Assembly (NCBI RefSeq): GCF_043497005.1
Contig: NZ_JBIEKE010000001.1
Coordinates: 310,001-374,000 of the forward strand
Direction: 5' to 3'
DNA length: 64,000 bases
DNA from: Halobacillus_A sp043497005
Lineage (GTDB): Bacteria > Bacillota > Bacilli > Bacillales > Halobacillaceae
Position 1 is the first letter of the stretch; each line of letters starts with the position of its first letter. The notes beneath the pieces are model-generated. The model was given only the letters and a program-made list of their open reading frames with translations, searched no databases and had not been told where the DNA came from. Below, one piece after another: positions 24,231 to 33,124 of the stretch. Made by a program: the position numbers and the translations under genes.

Positions 24231-27200
24231 ATGCAAAAAAATGGATATCCAATTCCTCAAGGATTATATCATCCTGAGAATGAACATGAAGCTTGTGGAA
24301 TCGGAATGCTTGCTAATATTAATGGAACAAAATCACATAGCATTGTCGAAAATGCCATTACTATCCTTTGTAACCTTGAACACCGTGGGGGCCAGGCTGC
24401 AGATATCAGCACTGGAGACGGGGCTGGGATCCTGACTCAAATCCCACATTACTTTTTCGAGAAACAATGTGAAAAAGAAGATATTGAATTACCTCCGGAA
24501 GGTAAATATGGAGTAGCCATGGTTTTCTTACCAGAGGACCACGAAACTCGTATGCATTGTAAGGAGATTTTTGAAAGAATTGTGGCCGAAGAAGGGCAGA
24601 ACTTTCTAGGATGGCGTACAGTTCCCATTAATGATTCTTTCGTAGGGAATGATGCCAAGAAAACGAAACCGTTCATTCGTCAGGCATTTATCGAGCCGGC
24701 TCAAGGGATTAATGATCGGATGGAACTTGAGCGCCGTTTATATATCATTCGTAAACGTGCAGAAATCGAAATCGCAAGAATGGAAGGCTATGATGATTTC
24801 TACATCAGCAGTCTTTCGTCAAGCACGATCGTCTATAAAGGAATGCTCGTACCTGAACAGCTGGACTCATTTTATATCGACTTAAATCACCCGGATTTTA
24901 AAACAGCACTAGCACTAGTGCACTCCCGATTTAGTACGAATACATTTCCAAGCTGGAAACGATCGCACCCAAATAGATTTACCATACACAATGGAGAATT
25001 CAATACACTTAGAGGTAATGTGAACTGGATGAGAGCAAGGCAGGAACTTTGCAAATCAGAACATTTCAGTGACGAAGACTTACAGAAGCTCTTACCTGTT
25101 ATCGATTCCAACGGTAGTGACTCCTCTATGTTTGACAACGCATTTGAATTCCTCTACTTATCCGGTCGTTCTCTGGCGCATACAGCCATGATGATGGTGC
25201 CGGAACCTTGGGCAAATGATGCTTCCATCCACCCGAAGAAGAAAGACTTTTATGAATATCATAGTTGTCTAATGGAGCCATGGGATGGTCCGGCTGCATT
25301 AGCTTACACAGACGGGAAGCAGATTGGAGCATGCCTTGACCGTAATGGACTGCGTCCTGCGCGGTATTATGTAACGAAAGACGGGATGATTGTACTTGGA
25401 TCAGAAGTAGGTGCTTTGGACATCTTTGCTGATGACATTTTATACAAAGATCGTCTGCATCCAGGAAAAATGCTCTTAGTGGATCTGGAAAAGGGAGAAA
25501 TCATTCCGGATGAAGACATTAAGCTTGATATTGCAAACCAAGAGCCTTACGGAAAATGGCTGGAAGAATATAAGATGGATCTTGAGGATTTACCAAAACC
25601 TGCGAATCAACAGGAGAAGTCTGCCGAAAACCTGATTGATCATCAGCTGGCATTTGGCTATACAACAGAAGAATTGAACAAGATTTTGAAGCCGCTTGTA
25701 TCAGACGGTAAAGATCCGGTAGGGTCAATGGGTTATGATTCTCCGCTGGCTGTTCTTTCTAAGAAGCCGCAGCTGCTGTACAGTTACTTTAAACAGCTGT
25801 TTGCACAGGTAACGAACCCGCCTATTGATGCGATTCGTGAAAAAATTATTACAATGGTAGAAACGACAATTGGAGCAGAAGGAAACTTAGTCGATCCTCA
25901 GCCGAACAGCTGTAGAAAGATTCGACTGAAAAGTCCTGTATTACGCGATGATCAATTAGAAGCATTAAGACAACAAAACGTGGAAGGCTTTCAGTCTCAG
26001 ACGCTTTCGATCTTGTTTGAAGCAAAAGAAAATTCAATGGAACAGGCTTTGGAGGATCTATTTAAGAAAGCAGATGAAGAAGTGAATAAAGGAACCACTT
26101 TATTGATTCTTTCTGACCGCGGCGTAAATAAGCAGAATGCTGCGATCCCTGCCTTACTTGCAGTGTCTGGTTTGCACCACCACTTAATTCGTCAAGGCAC
26201 AAGAACCAAAGTCAGTATCCTTTTAGAGTCTGGCGAACCGCGTGAAGTCCATCACTTTGCAGCATTGCTTGGCTATGGAGCAGAAGGAATTAACCCATAT
26301 CTTGCTTTCGAATCTCTTCAAGATCTTATTAATAAAGAAGACCTTGACGTTGACTCCTTAGATATTGCGGTTAACCGATTTGTAAACGCCGTTACCGATG
26401 GGGTGATTAAAGTGCTTTCTAAAATGGGGATCTCAACGATCCAAAGTTATCGAGGGGCCCAAATTTTCGAAGCTGTAGGTATTCACCCGGAAGTGATTGA
26501 TCGTTACTTCACTCGAACGGCATCACGATTAGGCGGCATTAAACTGGATATGATTGAAAAAGAAGTTCTGATGAGACATGATAATGCTTATGGAAATGAA
26601 CGTAAGAGCGAGAAAACACTAGATCCCGGCGACGACTATCAGTATCGAGCAAAGGGAGAAGATCATCAGTATAACCCAAAAACCATTCATACACTCCAGC
26701 ACGCGTGCCGGACAAACGATTATAACTTATTCCAGTCTTATTCTAAGATGCTGACGGATGAAACGAATAACCTGCAGTCCTTGCGCGGTCTTATCTCATT
26801 TAAGAAACGGGATTCGATTCCAATTGATGAAGTAGAATCTGTTGAAGATATCTGTCAAAGATTCAAGACAGGTGCTATGTCCTACGGTTCGATAAGTCAA
26901 GAGGCTCACGAAGCCCTGGCTGTAGCTATGAACCGTGTAGGAGGACGCAGTAACACTGGTGAAGGCGGGGAAGACCCTGATCGTTTCACTCAAGACGAAA
27001 ATGGAGATTCCAGACGCAGCTCTATAAAGCAGGTAGCATCCGGACGCTTTGGAGTAACAAGTCATTACCTTGTCAACGCTGATGAGATTCAGATTAAGAT
27101 TGCCCAAGGGGCTAAACCAGGTGAAGGCGGTCACCTTCCAGGTAAGAAAGTCTATCCGTGGATTGCGGAGGTCCGTGGTTCGACCACAGGTGTTGAGCTC

Positions 27201-28808
27201 ATTTCGCCACCGCCACACCACGATATTTATTCAATCGAGGATTTAGCGGAGTTAATTCATAACTTGAAAAATGCCAACCCGCGTGCTCGGGTGAGTGTAA
27301 AACTTGTATCGGCTGTTGGCGTAGGAACAATTGCGGCTGGTGTAGCTAAAGGGCGTGCAGATCTGGTGCTTATCAGCGGGTACGATGGCGGTACAGGTGC
27401 AGCACCTCGAACGAGCTTGAAGCATACCGGTCTTCCGTGGGAAATCGGTCTTGCTGAAACTCATCAGACGCTCTTGTTAAACCGACTGCGTGATCGTATT
27501 GTTGTCGAAACGGACGGGAAGATGATGACAGGAAGAGACGTAGTTGTCGCTACTTTGTTAGGCGCAGAAGAATACGGATTCTCTACAGCTCCTTTAGTGG
27601 TCCTGGGCTGTGTAATGATGCGTGTGTGTCATTTGAATACTTGTCCTGTAGGTATCGCCACTCAAGATCCGGAGCTTAGAAAGAAATACGCAGGTGACCC
27701 TGAACATGTAGCAAACTTTATGCGTTTTGTTGCTCAAGAGGCTAGAGAAATTATGGCGGAATTAGGATTTAGAACAATAAATGAAATGATCGGCCGTACA
27801 GATGTCCTCCAGACAAATGAAGACATTGATCATTGGAAAGCAAAAGGAGTCGACTTGTCTGCCCTCCTTTACAAGCCGGAAGTTGCAGAAGGCGTAGGAC
27901 GATATGCTACGAAGAAACAAGATCACGGCTTAGAGAAAACGATTGATAAAGAAGAACTTCTGCCTATGTGTAAAAATGCACTTGAAAAAGGTGAAAAGGT
28001 TACAGGCACAGGTTCGATTCGAAACATTCACCGTGTTACGGGAACTATACTTGGAAGCGAAGTTACTCGCCGCTACGGAGAGAAAGGTTTAGATGAAGAT
28101 ACAATCAGTCTTACCTTTAAAGGTTCAGCCGGTCAGAGTTTTGGCGCCTTTATCCCTAAAGGAATGACGCTTCGATTAATCGGAGACGCCAATGACTATG
28201 TTGGAAAAGGTCTTTCAGGTGGTAAGATTATCGTTCATCCATCTCGTAAATCAACGTTTATTCCTGAAGAAAATACCATCGTAGGTAATGTTTCATTTTA
28301 TGGCGCTTCAGATGGCAGAGCCTATGTGAATGGACTGGCCGGTGAACGTTTCTGTGTACGTAACAGCGGGGTAGAAGTAGTTGTTGAAGGTGTAGGTGAC
28401 CACGGATGTGAATATATGACAGGTGGTAAAGTAGTAGTCCTTGGAGAGACAGGACGTAACTTTGCAGCTGGTATGTCTGGTGGAGTCGCTTATGTTTTAG
28501 ATGAAGCGAACACCTTCGATCAAAAGATCAATAAAGAACTTGTTCATGTCGACTTGTTAGAAGAGGATGAAGAAATTACAGATCTGTATGAAATGATTCA
28601 ACAGCATGTTGAATATACAAAGAGTCCTAAAGCTCAGCGTATTTTAAATGAATGGGAAGAGATGCTTCCTAAATTTAAACGAGTCATCCCTGAAACGTAT
28701 TTGACTATGCAACAACGTATTAAAGTGCTTAGAGAGAGCGGTTTAGATAAATTTGACGCTGAAATGACAGCCTTTGAAGAAGGCACAAAGGAACCGGTTA
28801 AAGCCTAA
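24231..28808 (+). CDS. gltA: Glutamate synthase large subunit
   Basis: Makes glutamate from glutamine and 2-oxoglutarate with reducing power supplied by the small subunit. A short propeptide precedes the catalytic cysteine in HEACGIGMLAN (Cys22). The glutaminase domain contains HRGGQAADIS, the FMN-binding synthase domain contains GEGGEDP and the GGTGAAP loop, and the 3Fe-4S cluster motif is CVMMRVCHLNTCPVG (about residues 1126-1140). The C-terminal beta-helix has repeated Gly-rich turns. 1525 aa, full length. Named gltA in Bacillus (gltB in E. coli). gltD follows by 21 bp. Confidence 0.97.
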   Translation: MQKNGYPIPQGLYHPENEHEACGIGMLANINGTKSHSIVENAITILCNLEHRGGQAADISTGDGAGILTQIPHYFFEKQCEKEDIELPPEGKYGVAMVFLPEDHETRMHCKEIFERIVAEEGQNFLGWRTVPINDSFVGNDAKKTKPFIRQAFIEPAQGINDRMELERRLYIIRKRAEIEIARMEGYDDFYISSLSSSTIVYKGMLVPEQLDSFYIDLNHPDFKTALALVHSRFSTNTFPSWKRSHPNRFTIHNGEFNTLRGNVNWMRARQELCKSEHFSDEDLQKLLPVIDSNGSDSSMFDNAFEFLYLSGRSLAHTAMMMVPEPWANDASIHPKKKDFYEYHSCLMEPWDGPAALAYTDGKQIGACLDRNGLRPARYYVTKDGMIVLGSEVGALDIFADDILYKDRLHPGKMLLVDLEKGEIIPDEDIKLDIANQEPYGKWLEEYKMDLEDLPKPANQQEKSAENLIDHQLAFGYTTEELNKILKPLVSDGKDPVGSMGYDSPLAVLSKKPQLLYSYFKQLFAQVTNPPIDAIREKIITMVETTIGAEGNLVDPQPNSCRKIRLKSPVLRDDQLEALRQQNVEGFQSQTLSILFEAKENSMEQALEDLFKKADEEVNKGTTLLILSDRGVNKQNAAIPALLAVSGLHHHLIRQGTRTKVSILLESGEPREVHHFAALLGYGAEGINPYLAFESLQDLINKEDLDVDSLDIAVNRFVNAVTDGVIKVLSKMGISTIQSYRGAQIFEAVGIHPEVIDRYFTRTASRLGGIKLDMIEKEVLMRHDNAYGNERKSEKTLDPGDDYQYRAKGEDHQYNPKTIHTLQHACRTNDYNLFQSYSKMLTDETNNLQSLRGLISFKKRDSIPIDEVESVEDICQRFKTGAMSYGSISQEAHEALAVAMNRVGGRSNTGEGGEDPDRFTQDENGDSRRSSIKQVASGRFGVTSHYLVNADEIQIKIAQGAKPGEGGHLPGKKVYPWIAEVRGSTTGVELISPPPHHDIYSIEDLAELIHNLKNANPRARVSVKLVSAVGVGTIAAGVAKGRADLVLISGYDGGTGAAPRTSLKHTGLPWEIGLAETHQTLLLNRLRDRIVVETDGKMMTGRDVVVATLLGAEEYGFSTAPLVVLGCVMMRVCHLNTCPVGIATQDPELRKKYAGDPEHVANFMRFVAQEAREIMAELGFRTINEMIGRTDVLQTNEDIDHWKAKGVDLSALLYKPEVAEGVGRYATKKQDHGLEKTIDKEELLPMCKNALEKGEKVTGTGSIRNIHRVTGTILGSEVTRRYGEKGLDEDTISLTFKGSAGQSFGAFIPKGMTLRLIGDANDYVGKGLSGGKIIVHPSRKSTFIPEENTIVGNVSFYGASDGRAYVNGLAGERFCVRNSGVEVVVEGVGDHGCEYMTGGKVVVLGETGRNFAAGMSGGVAYVLDEANTFDQKINKELVHVDLLEEDEEITDLYEMIQQHVEYTKSPKAQRILNEWEEMLPKFKRVIPETYLTMQQRIKVLRESGLDKFDAEMTAFEEGTKEPVKA

Positions 28809-28829
28809 TATCAACAGGAGGGGATACAA

Positions 28830-30317
28830 ATGGGAAAGCCTACAGGTTTTATGGAATACGAGCGGCAATCACAAAAAGAACGTGATCCTGCCGAGCGTAC
28901 TAAAGATTGGGATGACTATACTCTTCCGTTGACTGATGAAGAAGCTCAATTACAAGGGGCACGCTGCATGGACTGCGGCGTTCCTACTTGTCAAACTGGG
29001 ATGGAAATTAACGGATCAACTACTGGTTGTCCTGTATATCACTTAATTCCAGAATGGAACGACTTAGTCTATCGCGGTCAGTGGAAAGAAGCATTGAAAA
29101 AAGAGCATGAGATGAACAACTTCCCTGAATTTACAGGGTTTGCATGTCCTGCTCCATGTGAGGGAGCGTGTGTGTTAGGGATTAATGAGCCTCCTGTCGC
29201 TATCCGTACAGTGGAACGCTCGATTATTGAAAAAGGCTTCGAGAATGGCTGGGTTAAACCAGAACCACCGAAGTCTCGCACAGGCAAAAAAGTAGCTGTA
29301 GTAGGCTCAGGGCCTGCAGGTTTAGCAACAGCCGCTCAATTAAACAAAGCGGGTCACTGGGTAACTGTATATGAACGAAATGACCGAGTAGGTGGTTTGC
29401 TTACGTATGGTATCCCTGAAATGAAATTGCCTTATTCAGTGGTCGAACGTAGAGTGAATATCCTTGAACAGGAAGGAATTAAATTCATTACAAACACTGA
29501 AGTAGGACGTCACTACCCTGTGTCCAGACTTCGTGAAGAATACGATGCCGTTATCTTATGTGGAGGAGCAACTGTTCACCGTAATATAGACACGGATGGC
29601 AGAAGCTTAAAAGGAATTCACTATGCGATGGACTTCCTTCACTCCAACACAAAGAGTCTACTCGATTCTAATCTAGAAGATGGAAACTACATCTCTGCAG
29701 AAGGCCGTGACGTGATCGTAATCGGCGGTGGTGATACAGGAACAGACTGTTTAGCTACATCTGTCCGCCATAATTGTAAGAGTCTGACCCAGTTTGATAT
29801 TTATGATAAAAAAGGGGCAGATCGTGATGACTTAACGAATCCATGGCCACAATATCCTATTGTTCACCGTGTAGAGTACGGTCACAACGAAGCAGATGCT
29901 AACCTTGGCCGTGACCCTCGGGCCTATGCCGTTATGACAAAACGCTTTGTTGGAGATGAAGAAGGACGTGTCAAAGAAGTTCATACGGTAAACGTTGAAT
30001 TGATTTTTGATGAAAAAGGAAATCGTTCACGCCGTGAGATTCCTGGCACTGAAAAAGTTTGGAAAGCGGATCTTGTCTTACTTGCTATTGGTTTTAGCGG
30101 TCCAGAACAGGATCTTATTGAAAAACTTGGAGTTGAAACAACAGAACGTTCAAATATAGATGCTGAATATGGCAAGTATGAAACAAACGTAGAGGGCGTT
30201 TTTGCCGCCGGAGATATGCGCAGAGGTCAGAGCTTGATCGTATGGGCTATTAACGAAGGTAGAGAAGCCGCACGAGAATGTGATCGATATTTAATGGGAT
30301 CAACTGTACTCCCATAA
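28830..30317 (+). CDS. gltB: Glutamate synthase small subunit (NADPH)
   Basis: Supplies electrons from NADPH via FAD and two 4Fe-4S clusters. N-terminal cysteine clusters CMDCGVPTC and CPAPCEGACVLG (about residues 45-112), FAD motif VAVVGSGPAGLATAAQL (about residue 153), NADPH motif VIVIGGGDTGTDCLAT (about residue 295). 495 aa, typical. ATG behind ACAGGAGGGGAT. Named gltB in Bacillus (gltD in E. coli). It ends the two-gene operon; a terminator follows. Confidence 0.97.
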   Translation: MGKPTGFMEYERQSQKERDPAERTKDWDDYTLPLTDEEAQLQGARCMDCGVPTCQTGMEINGSTTGCPVYHLIPEWNDLVYRGQWKEALKKEHEMNNFPEFTGFACPAPCEGACVLGINEPPVAIRTVERSIIEKGFENGWVKPEPPKSRTGKKVAVVGSGPAGLATAAQLNKAGHWVTVYERNDRVGGLLTYGIPEMKLPYSVVERRVNILEQEGIKFITNTEVGRHYPVSRLREEYDAVILCGGATVHRNIDTDGRSLKGIHYAMDFLHSNTKSLLDSNLEDGNYISAEGRDVIVIGGGDTGTDCLATSVRHNCKSLTQFDIYDKKGADRDDLTNPWPQYPIVHRVEYGHNEADANLGRDPRAYAVMTKRFVGDEEGRVKEVHTVNVELIFDEKGNRSRREIPGTEKVWKADLVLLAIGFSGPEQDLIEKLGVETTERSNIDAEYGKYETNVEGVFAAGDMRRGQSLIVWAINEGREAARECDRYLMGSTVLP

Positions 30318-30321
30318 GTAT

Positions 30322-30351
30322 AAACCAGTCCGGTAAGGGCTGGTTTTTTTA
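30322..30351 (+). terminator. Terminator of the gltAB operon
   Basis: Stem AAACCAG / CTGGTTT with an interior C/G pair, followed by a run of T. Confidence 0.85.
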
Positions 30352-30462
30352 GTTCGTTTGAAAAAGTATATGAGTAAAATGAAGGAATTTGTATAATTTC
30401 AGTTTCAATGGCTGATAAATAAGGTATGTAAACAGTAAACAATAAAGAAAGGGTGTTGACTT

Positions 30463-30531
30463 GTGCTTAGAACGATTCTAATGATTATTGGTGCGATTGT
30501 AGTAATTGGATTTATCCTATCACTGCTATAA
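30463..30531 (+). CDS. 22-aa hydrophobic peptide
   Basis: GTG start eight bases after AAAGAAAGGGTG; product begins MLRTILMIIGAIVVIGFIL and ends SLL. It would be a single membrane helix with one Arg near the N terminus. A terminator follows 20 bp after the stop, so the unit is a self-contained monocistron. I do not recognise a family. Coding is supported by ribosome site, helix-like composition and the terminator. Confidence 0.5.
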   Translation: MLRTILMIIGAIVVIGFILSLL

Positions 30532-30551
30532 TAAATATAATGATAATTGGA

Positions 30552-30589
30552 AACTCATTGCCTTTAAGGACAATGGGTTTTTATTTTTT
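30552..30589 (+). terminator. Terminator after the 22-aa peptide
   Basis: Stem AACTCATTG / CAATGGGTT with one G-T pair, then TTTATTTTTT. Confidence 0.75.
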
Positions 30590-30735
30590 GTTAAAGTGCA
30601 ATTATTGTATTTTAGAGTAAACAGCAGTATTTAAAAGAATATAAATTTTATATTTACTTTACTGGATTTTTTGGTATTATATAGAGAGATTTGTTAATAT
30701 ATCAAAGATTTTATTTAGAAAGGGGCTTGGATCGA

Positions 30736-30894
30736 ATGTTAACATCTCTCTATATGTTGTCTTTAACTGTATTACTTATGTTTTTAATTATGGCAGCGGT
30801 TGAAAATATTTTATCCGCTCGCAAAAAGAGAAAGAAACTAACTCAGCCCACAAACCAATCTACCCCTGTACTTGAAGTAAATCAGCATAGCTGA
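30736..30894 (+). CDS. 52-aa single-helix membrane protein
   Basis: ATG behind AGAAAGGGGC. Residues 1-24 form a hydrophobic segment (LTSLYMLSLTVLLMFLIMAA), followed by a basic stretch ARKKRKKL and a polar tail, so the C terminus should face the cytoplasm. No known family recognised. An earlier ATG at 30691 in the same frame has no ribosome site. A strong terminator follows. Confidence 0.5.
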   Translation: MLTSLYMLSLTVLLMFLIMAAVENILSARKKRKKLTQPTNQSTPVLEVNQHS

Positions 30895-30916
30895 TTCCAT
30901 ATAGAATAGGTTAGAT

Positions 30917-30948
30917 AAGCTCTTTAGCTATGACTAAAGAGCTTTTTT
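30917..30948 (+). terminator. Terminator after the 52-aa membrane protein
   Basis: Perfect 11-bp stem AAGCTCTTTAG / CTAAAGAGCTT followed by TTTTT. Confidence 0.92.
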
Positions 30949-31047
30949 ATATAATTCCTGGTATATCTATGATTCATACATAGAGATGAATCACATGCAT
31001 GTTAAAAACTTGTTATACTTAAAGAAAATATAACCAGGAGGCTTACT

Positions 31048-32397
31048 ATGAAGGAGAAAATTAATTTACATAAAGAGCAGTTCTTAAATGAATTGAAGGA
31101 GTTCCTCAGCATTCCAAGCATATCAGCTTTATCTGAGTATAAGAGTGAAGTCAATAGAGGAGCTGAGTGGTTGAGTGATGCACTTAACAAGGCTGGAATG
31201 GACAATGTTGAGGTCATCGACACAAAAGGGCATCCTATAGTATACGCTGATTGGATGCACGCAGTCGGGAAACCTACTGTACTTATTTATGGACATTATG
31301 ATGTACAGCCCGCTGATCCTCTTGACCTTTGGGAAACGCCCCCATTTGAGCCTGTTATAAAGGATGATAAAATTTTTGCGCGTGGGGCCACCGATGATAA
31401 AGGTCAACTCTATATTCATATTAAAGCGGTAGAACTTTTATTGAAAGAGAAAGGCAGCCTTCCAATAAACGTAAAATTCTGCATTGAGGGAGAAGAAGAG
31501 GTAGCTAGTCCAAACCTTGATCCATTTATTCATGAGAATGAAGAGAAGCTAGCAGCCGATGCTGTACTTATTTCCGATACTTCTTTTATTGATAAAGGGC
31601 AGCCGGCGATTTGTACTTCCTTAAGAGGGGCTCTTGCTTTAGAGCTGGATTTGAAGACGGCTCATACAGATTTACACTCCGGCTCTTATGGGGGAGGGGT
31701 GCCTAACGCTGTCCATTGCTTAGTTAAGCTCCTCGATTCCTTTCATGATGAAAAAGGGCGGGTTGCAGTAGAGGGCTTTTATGAAGGTGTACCCGAGGTG
31801 ACAGAAGAACTCCGGAAAGAAGTATCCCAAATACCTTTTGATGAAGAAGTAACGAAGGAGGAATTAGGCTTAGACAGCTTTTATGGGGAAGAAGGATATA
31901 GTTTTAAAGAACGAACCGGGATTCGTCCTACTTTAGAAATCAATGGAATAAGCGGTGGGTTTCAGGAGGAAGGTATTAAAACGATCGTACCTGCTAAAGC
32001 TTATGCGAAAATAAGTTGTCGACTTGTCGGAGAACAGGACCCTCAAGATGTTTATAATCGGATAGAGCAGCACGTACAAAACTATAAACCAGCAGGCTCC
32101 AAAGTGACATTAAATCAACTGATCAAAGCTAAACCTGTAGCATTGGATTCTAAAGATCCTATGATTCAAAAAGCTGCTGACGCCTATGAGCGTGTATACA
32201 AGGTCCGTCCTCTATTTCCTAAAGAAGGGGGATCCATCCCTATAGTAGAAGTGTTTTCGCGCGTCTTAGATGCGCCTGTAGTTCTCATGGGATTCGGATT
32301 ATCTTCAGAGAATTTACATGCTCCTAATGAGCATTTTCATATTAAGAACTTTACGAAAGGGATAGAAACGGTTTGTGAATTTTTTCAGGATTTTTAA
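31048..32397 (+). CDS. M20 family dipeptidase (CNDP-like metallopeptidase)
   Basis: Cytoplasmic zinc peptidase with a two-metal M20 site. Metal ligands are visible: GHYDVQP (H83, D85), the bridging Asp in RGATDDKGQ (about D115), the catalytic Glu pair in EGEEEVASP (about E150), and a C-terminal His in LHAPNEHF (about H424). The lid/dimerisation domain with DLHSGSYGG (about residue 205) is complete. 449 aa, normal for the dipeptidase/CNDP branch. ATG behind CCAGGAGGC. Monocistronic; its terminator region is interrupted by the second repeat element. Confidence 0.92.
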   Translation: MKEKINLHKEQFLNELKEFLSIPSISALSEYKSEVNRGAEWLSDALNKAGMDNVEVIDTKGHPIVYADWMHAVGKPTVLIYGHYDVQPADPLDLWETPPFEPVIKDDKIFARGATDDKGQLYIHIKAVELLLKEKGSLPINVKFCIEGEEEVASPNLDPFIHENEEKLAADAVLISDTSFIDKGQPAICTSLRGALALELDLKTAHTDLHSGSYGGGVPNAVHCLVKLLDSFHDEKGRVAVEGFYEGVPEVTEELRKEVSQIPFDEEVTKEELGLDSFYGEEGYSFKERTGIRPTLEINGISGGFQEEGIKTIVPAKAYAKISCRLVGEQDPQDVYNRIEQHVQNYKPAGSKVTLNQLIKAKPVALDSKDPMIQKAADAYERVYKVRPLFPKEGGSIPIVEVFSRVLDAPVVLMGFGLSSENLHAPNEHFHIKNFTKGIETVCEFFQDF

Positions 32398-32398
32398 A

Positions 32399-32420
32399 AG
32401 AGAGCCGCTATTGACTCTCT
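32399..32420 (+). terminator. Terminator hairpin, left copy flanking repeat element 2
   Basis: AGAGAGCCGCTATTGACTCTCT, written as AGAGAGCCGC-TATTGACTCTCT. It differs from the right copy at 32864-32884 by two bases and so has a weaker stem. Confidence 0.7.
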
Positions 32421-32863
32421 CAGTCTGTCGAAAAAGCTAAGATGTACCTCATATAAGTATGAAGAAAGGAACAGAAAAAAGCGCCGCTTTCCTCGGGGCA
32501 AGACGGAAAATCTTCTCGGTCTGCGACCTCCGGGGCTTCTCCTGTCTGCTCGTCCCGCAGGAGTCGGCACTTTTTCCTTTCCTTTTACCAGAATGGGATC
32601 TTGAAACCTTCGTAATGTGAATAGCCTTTTGCAAACGCTGCTTTCACAGCTTGAGTAAATGAATGCTCATGATTTATTTCGAAAAAGGGTTTGAGGAAAC
32701 GATGAGACTCCTGCGGGAAATGGGAATAAGGTGTGACCCCGGAGGGCTGATAAAGCCCGAGGAGGCACACCATTCGCCCGCGGAAAGGGAGTCCGTTTCC
32801 TCAAACCCTTTACACTCGCTAATGCTAGGAATTTTACACTCTTTAAGAATTCTCTACAAGCTG
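32421..32863 (-). mobile_element. 443-bp non-coding repeat element, copy 2 (inverted relative to copy 1)
   Basis: Reverse complement of the element at 14501-14944, close to identical over its whole length by eye, including both ends (CAGCTTGTAGAG and GACAGACTG) and both long hairpins. It lies between two near-copies of a terminator hairpin. ORFs drawn through it on either strand lack ribosome sites and simply follow the palindromes. Confidence 0.8.
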
Positions 32864-32892
32864 AGAGAGCCGTTATTGGCTCTCATTTTCTA
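32864..32892 (+). terminator. Terminator hairpin, right copy flanking repeat element 2
   Basis: GAGAGCC-gttatt-GGCTCTC followed by ATTTTCT on the plus strand. It overlaps the last codons of the minus-strand zinc-ribbon gene. Confidence 0.7.
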
Positions 32893-33004
32893 CACATCGA
32901 TTACATAGTAGATGTTGATTTTCATCTATGACTCCATCCAAAAAACCATCTTTACAGTATACGGCTTTTCCACAATCAGCACAGGTGCCAACAAGTTCAA
33001 TCAT
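32873..33004 (-). CDS. 43-aa zinc-ribbon protein
   Basis: ATG behind GGAGGGAAC. The product contains CADC at residues 8-11, a further Cys at 17, and CNRC at residues 34-37, so a small zinc ribbon with CxxC pairs is likely. No named family recognised. The stop codon lies inside the terminator hairpin shared with the convergent dipeptidase gene, and repeat element 2 begins ten bases beyond the stop. The gene appears intact. Confidence 0.7.
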   Translation of the reverse strand: MIELVGTCADCGKAVYCKDGFLDGVIDENQHLLCNRCVENESQ

Positions 33005-33095
33005 TAGTTCCCTCCTAAAGTTCAAGAGTACGATGTCCAGCAGAAGTCTATTTCATTTATATTTAATTTCCCTTTAGTTATATGTTAAACACATA

Positions 33096-33124
33096 CAAAA
33101 AAACCAGCCGTAATGGCTGGTTTT
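33096..33124 (-). terminator. Terminator of the luciferase-like monooxygenase gene
   Basis: Stem AAAACCAGCC / GGCTGGTTTT followed by a T-run when read on the minus strand. Confidence 0.9.

Noticed and set aside
26796..27221. 141-codon minus-strand open frame inside gltA
   Set aside because: Lies opposite the FMN-binding domain of glutamate synthase, whose frame is unmistakable.
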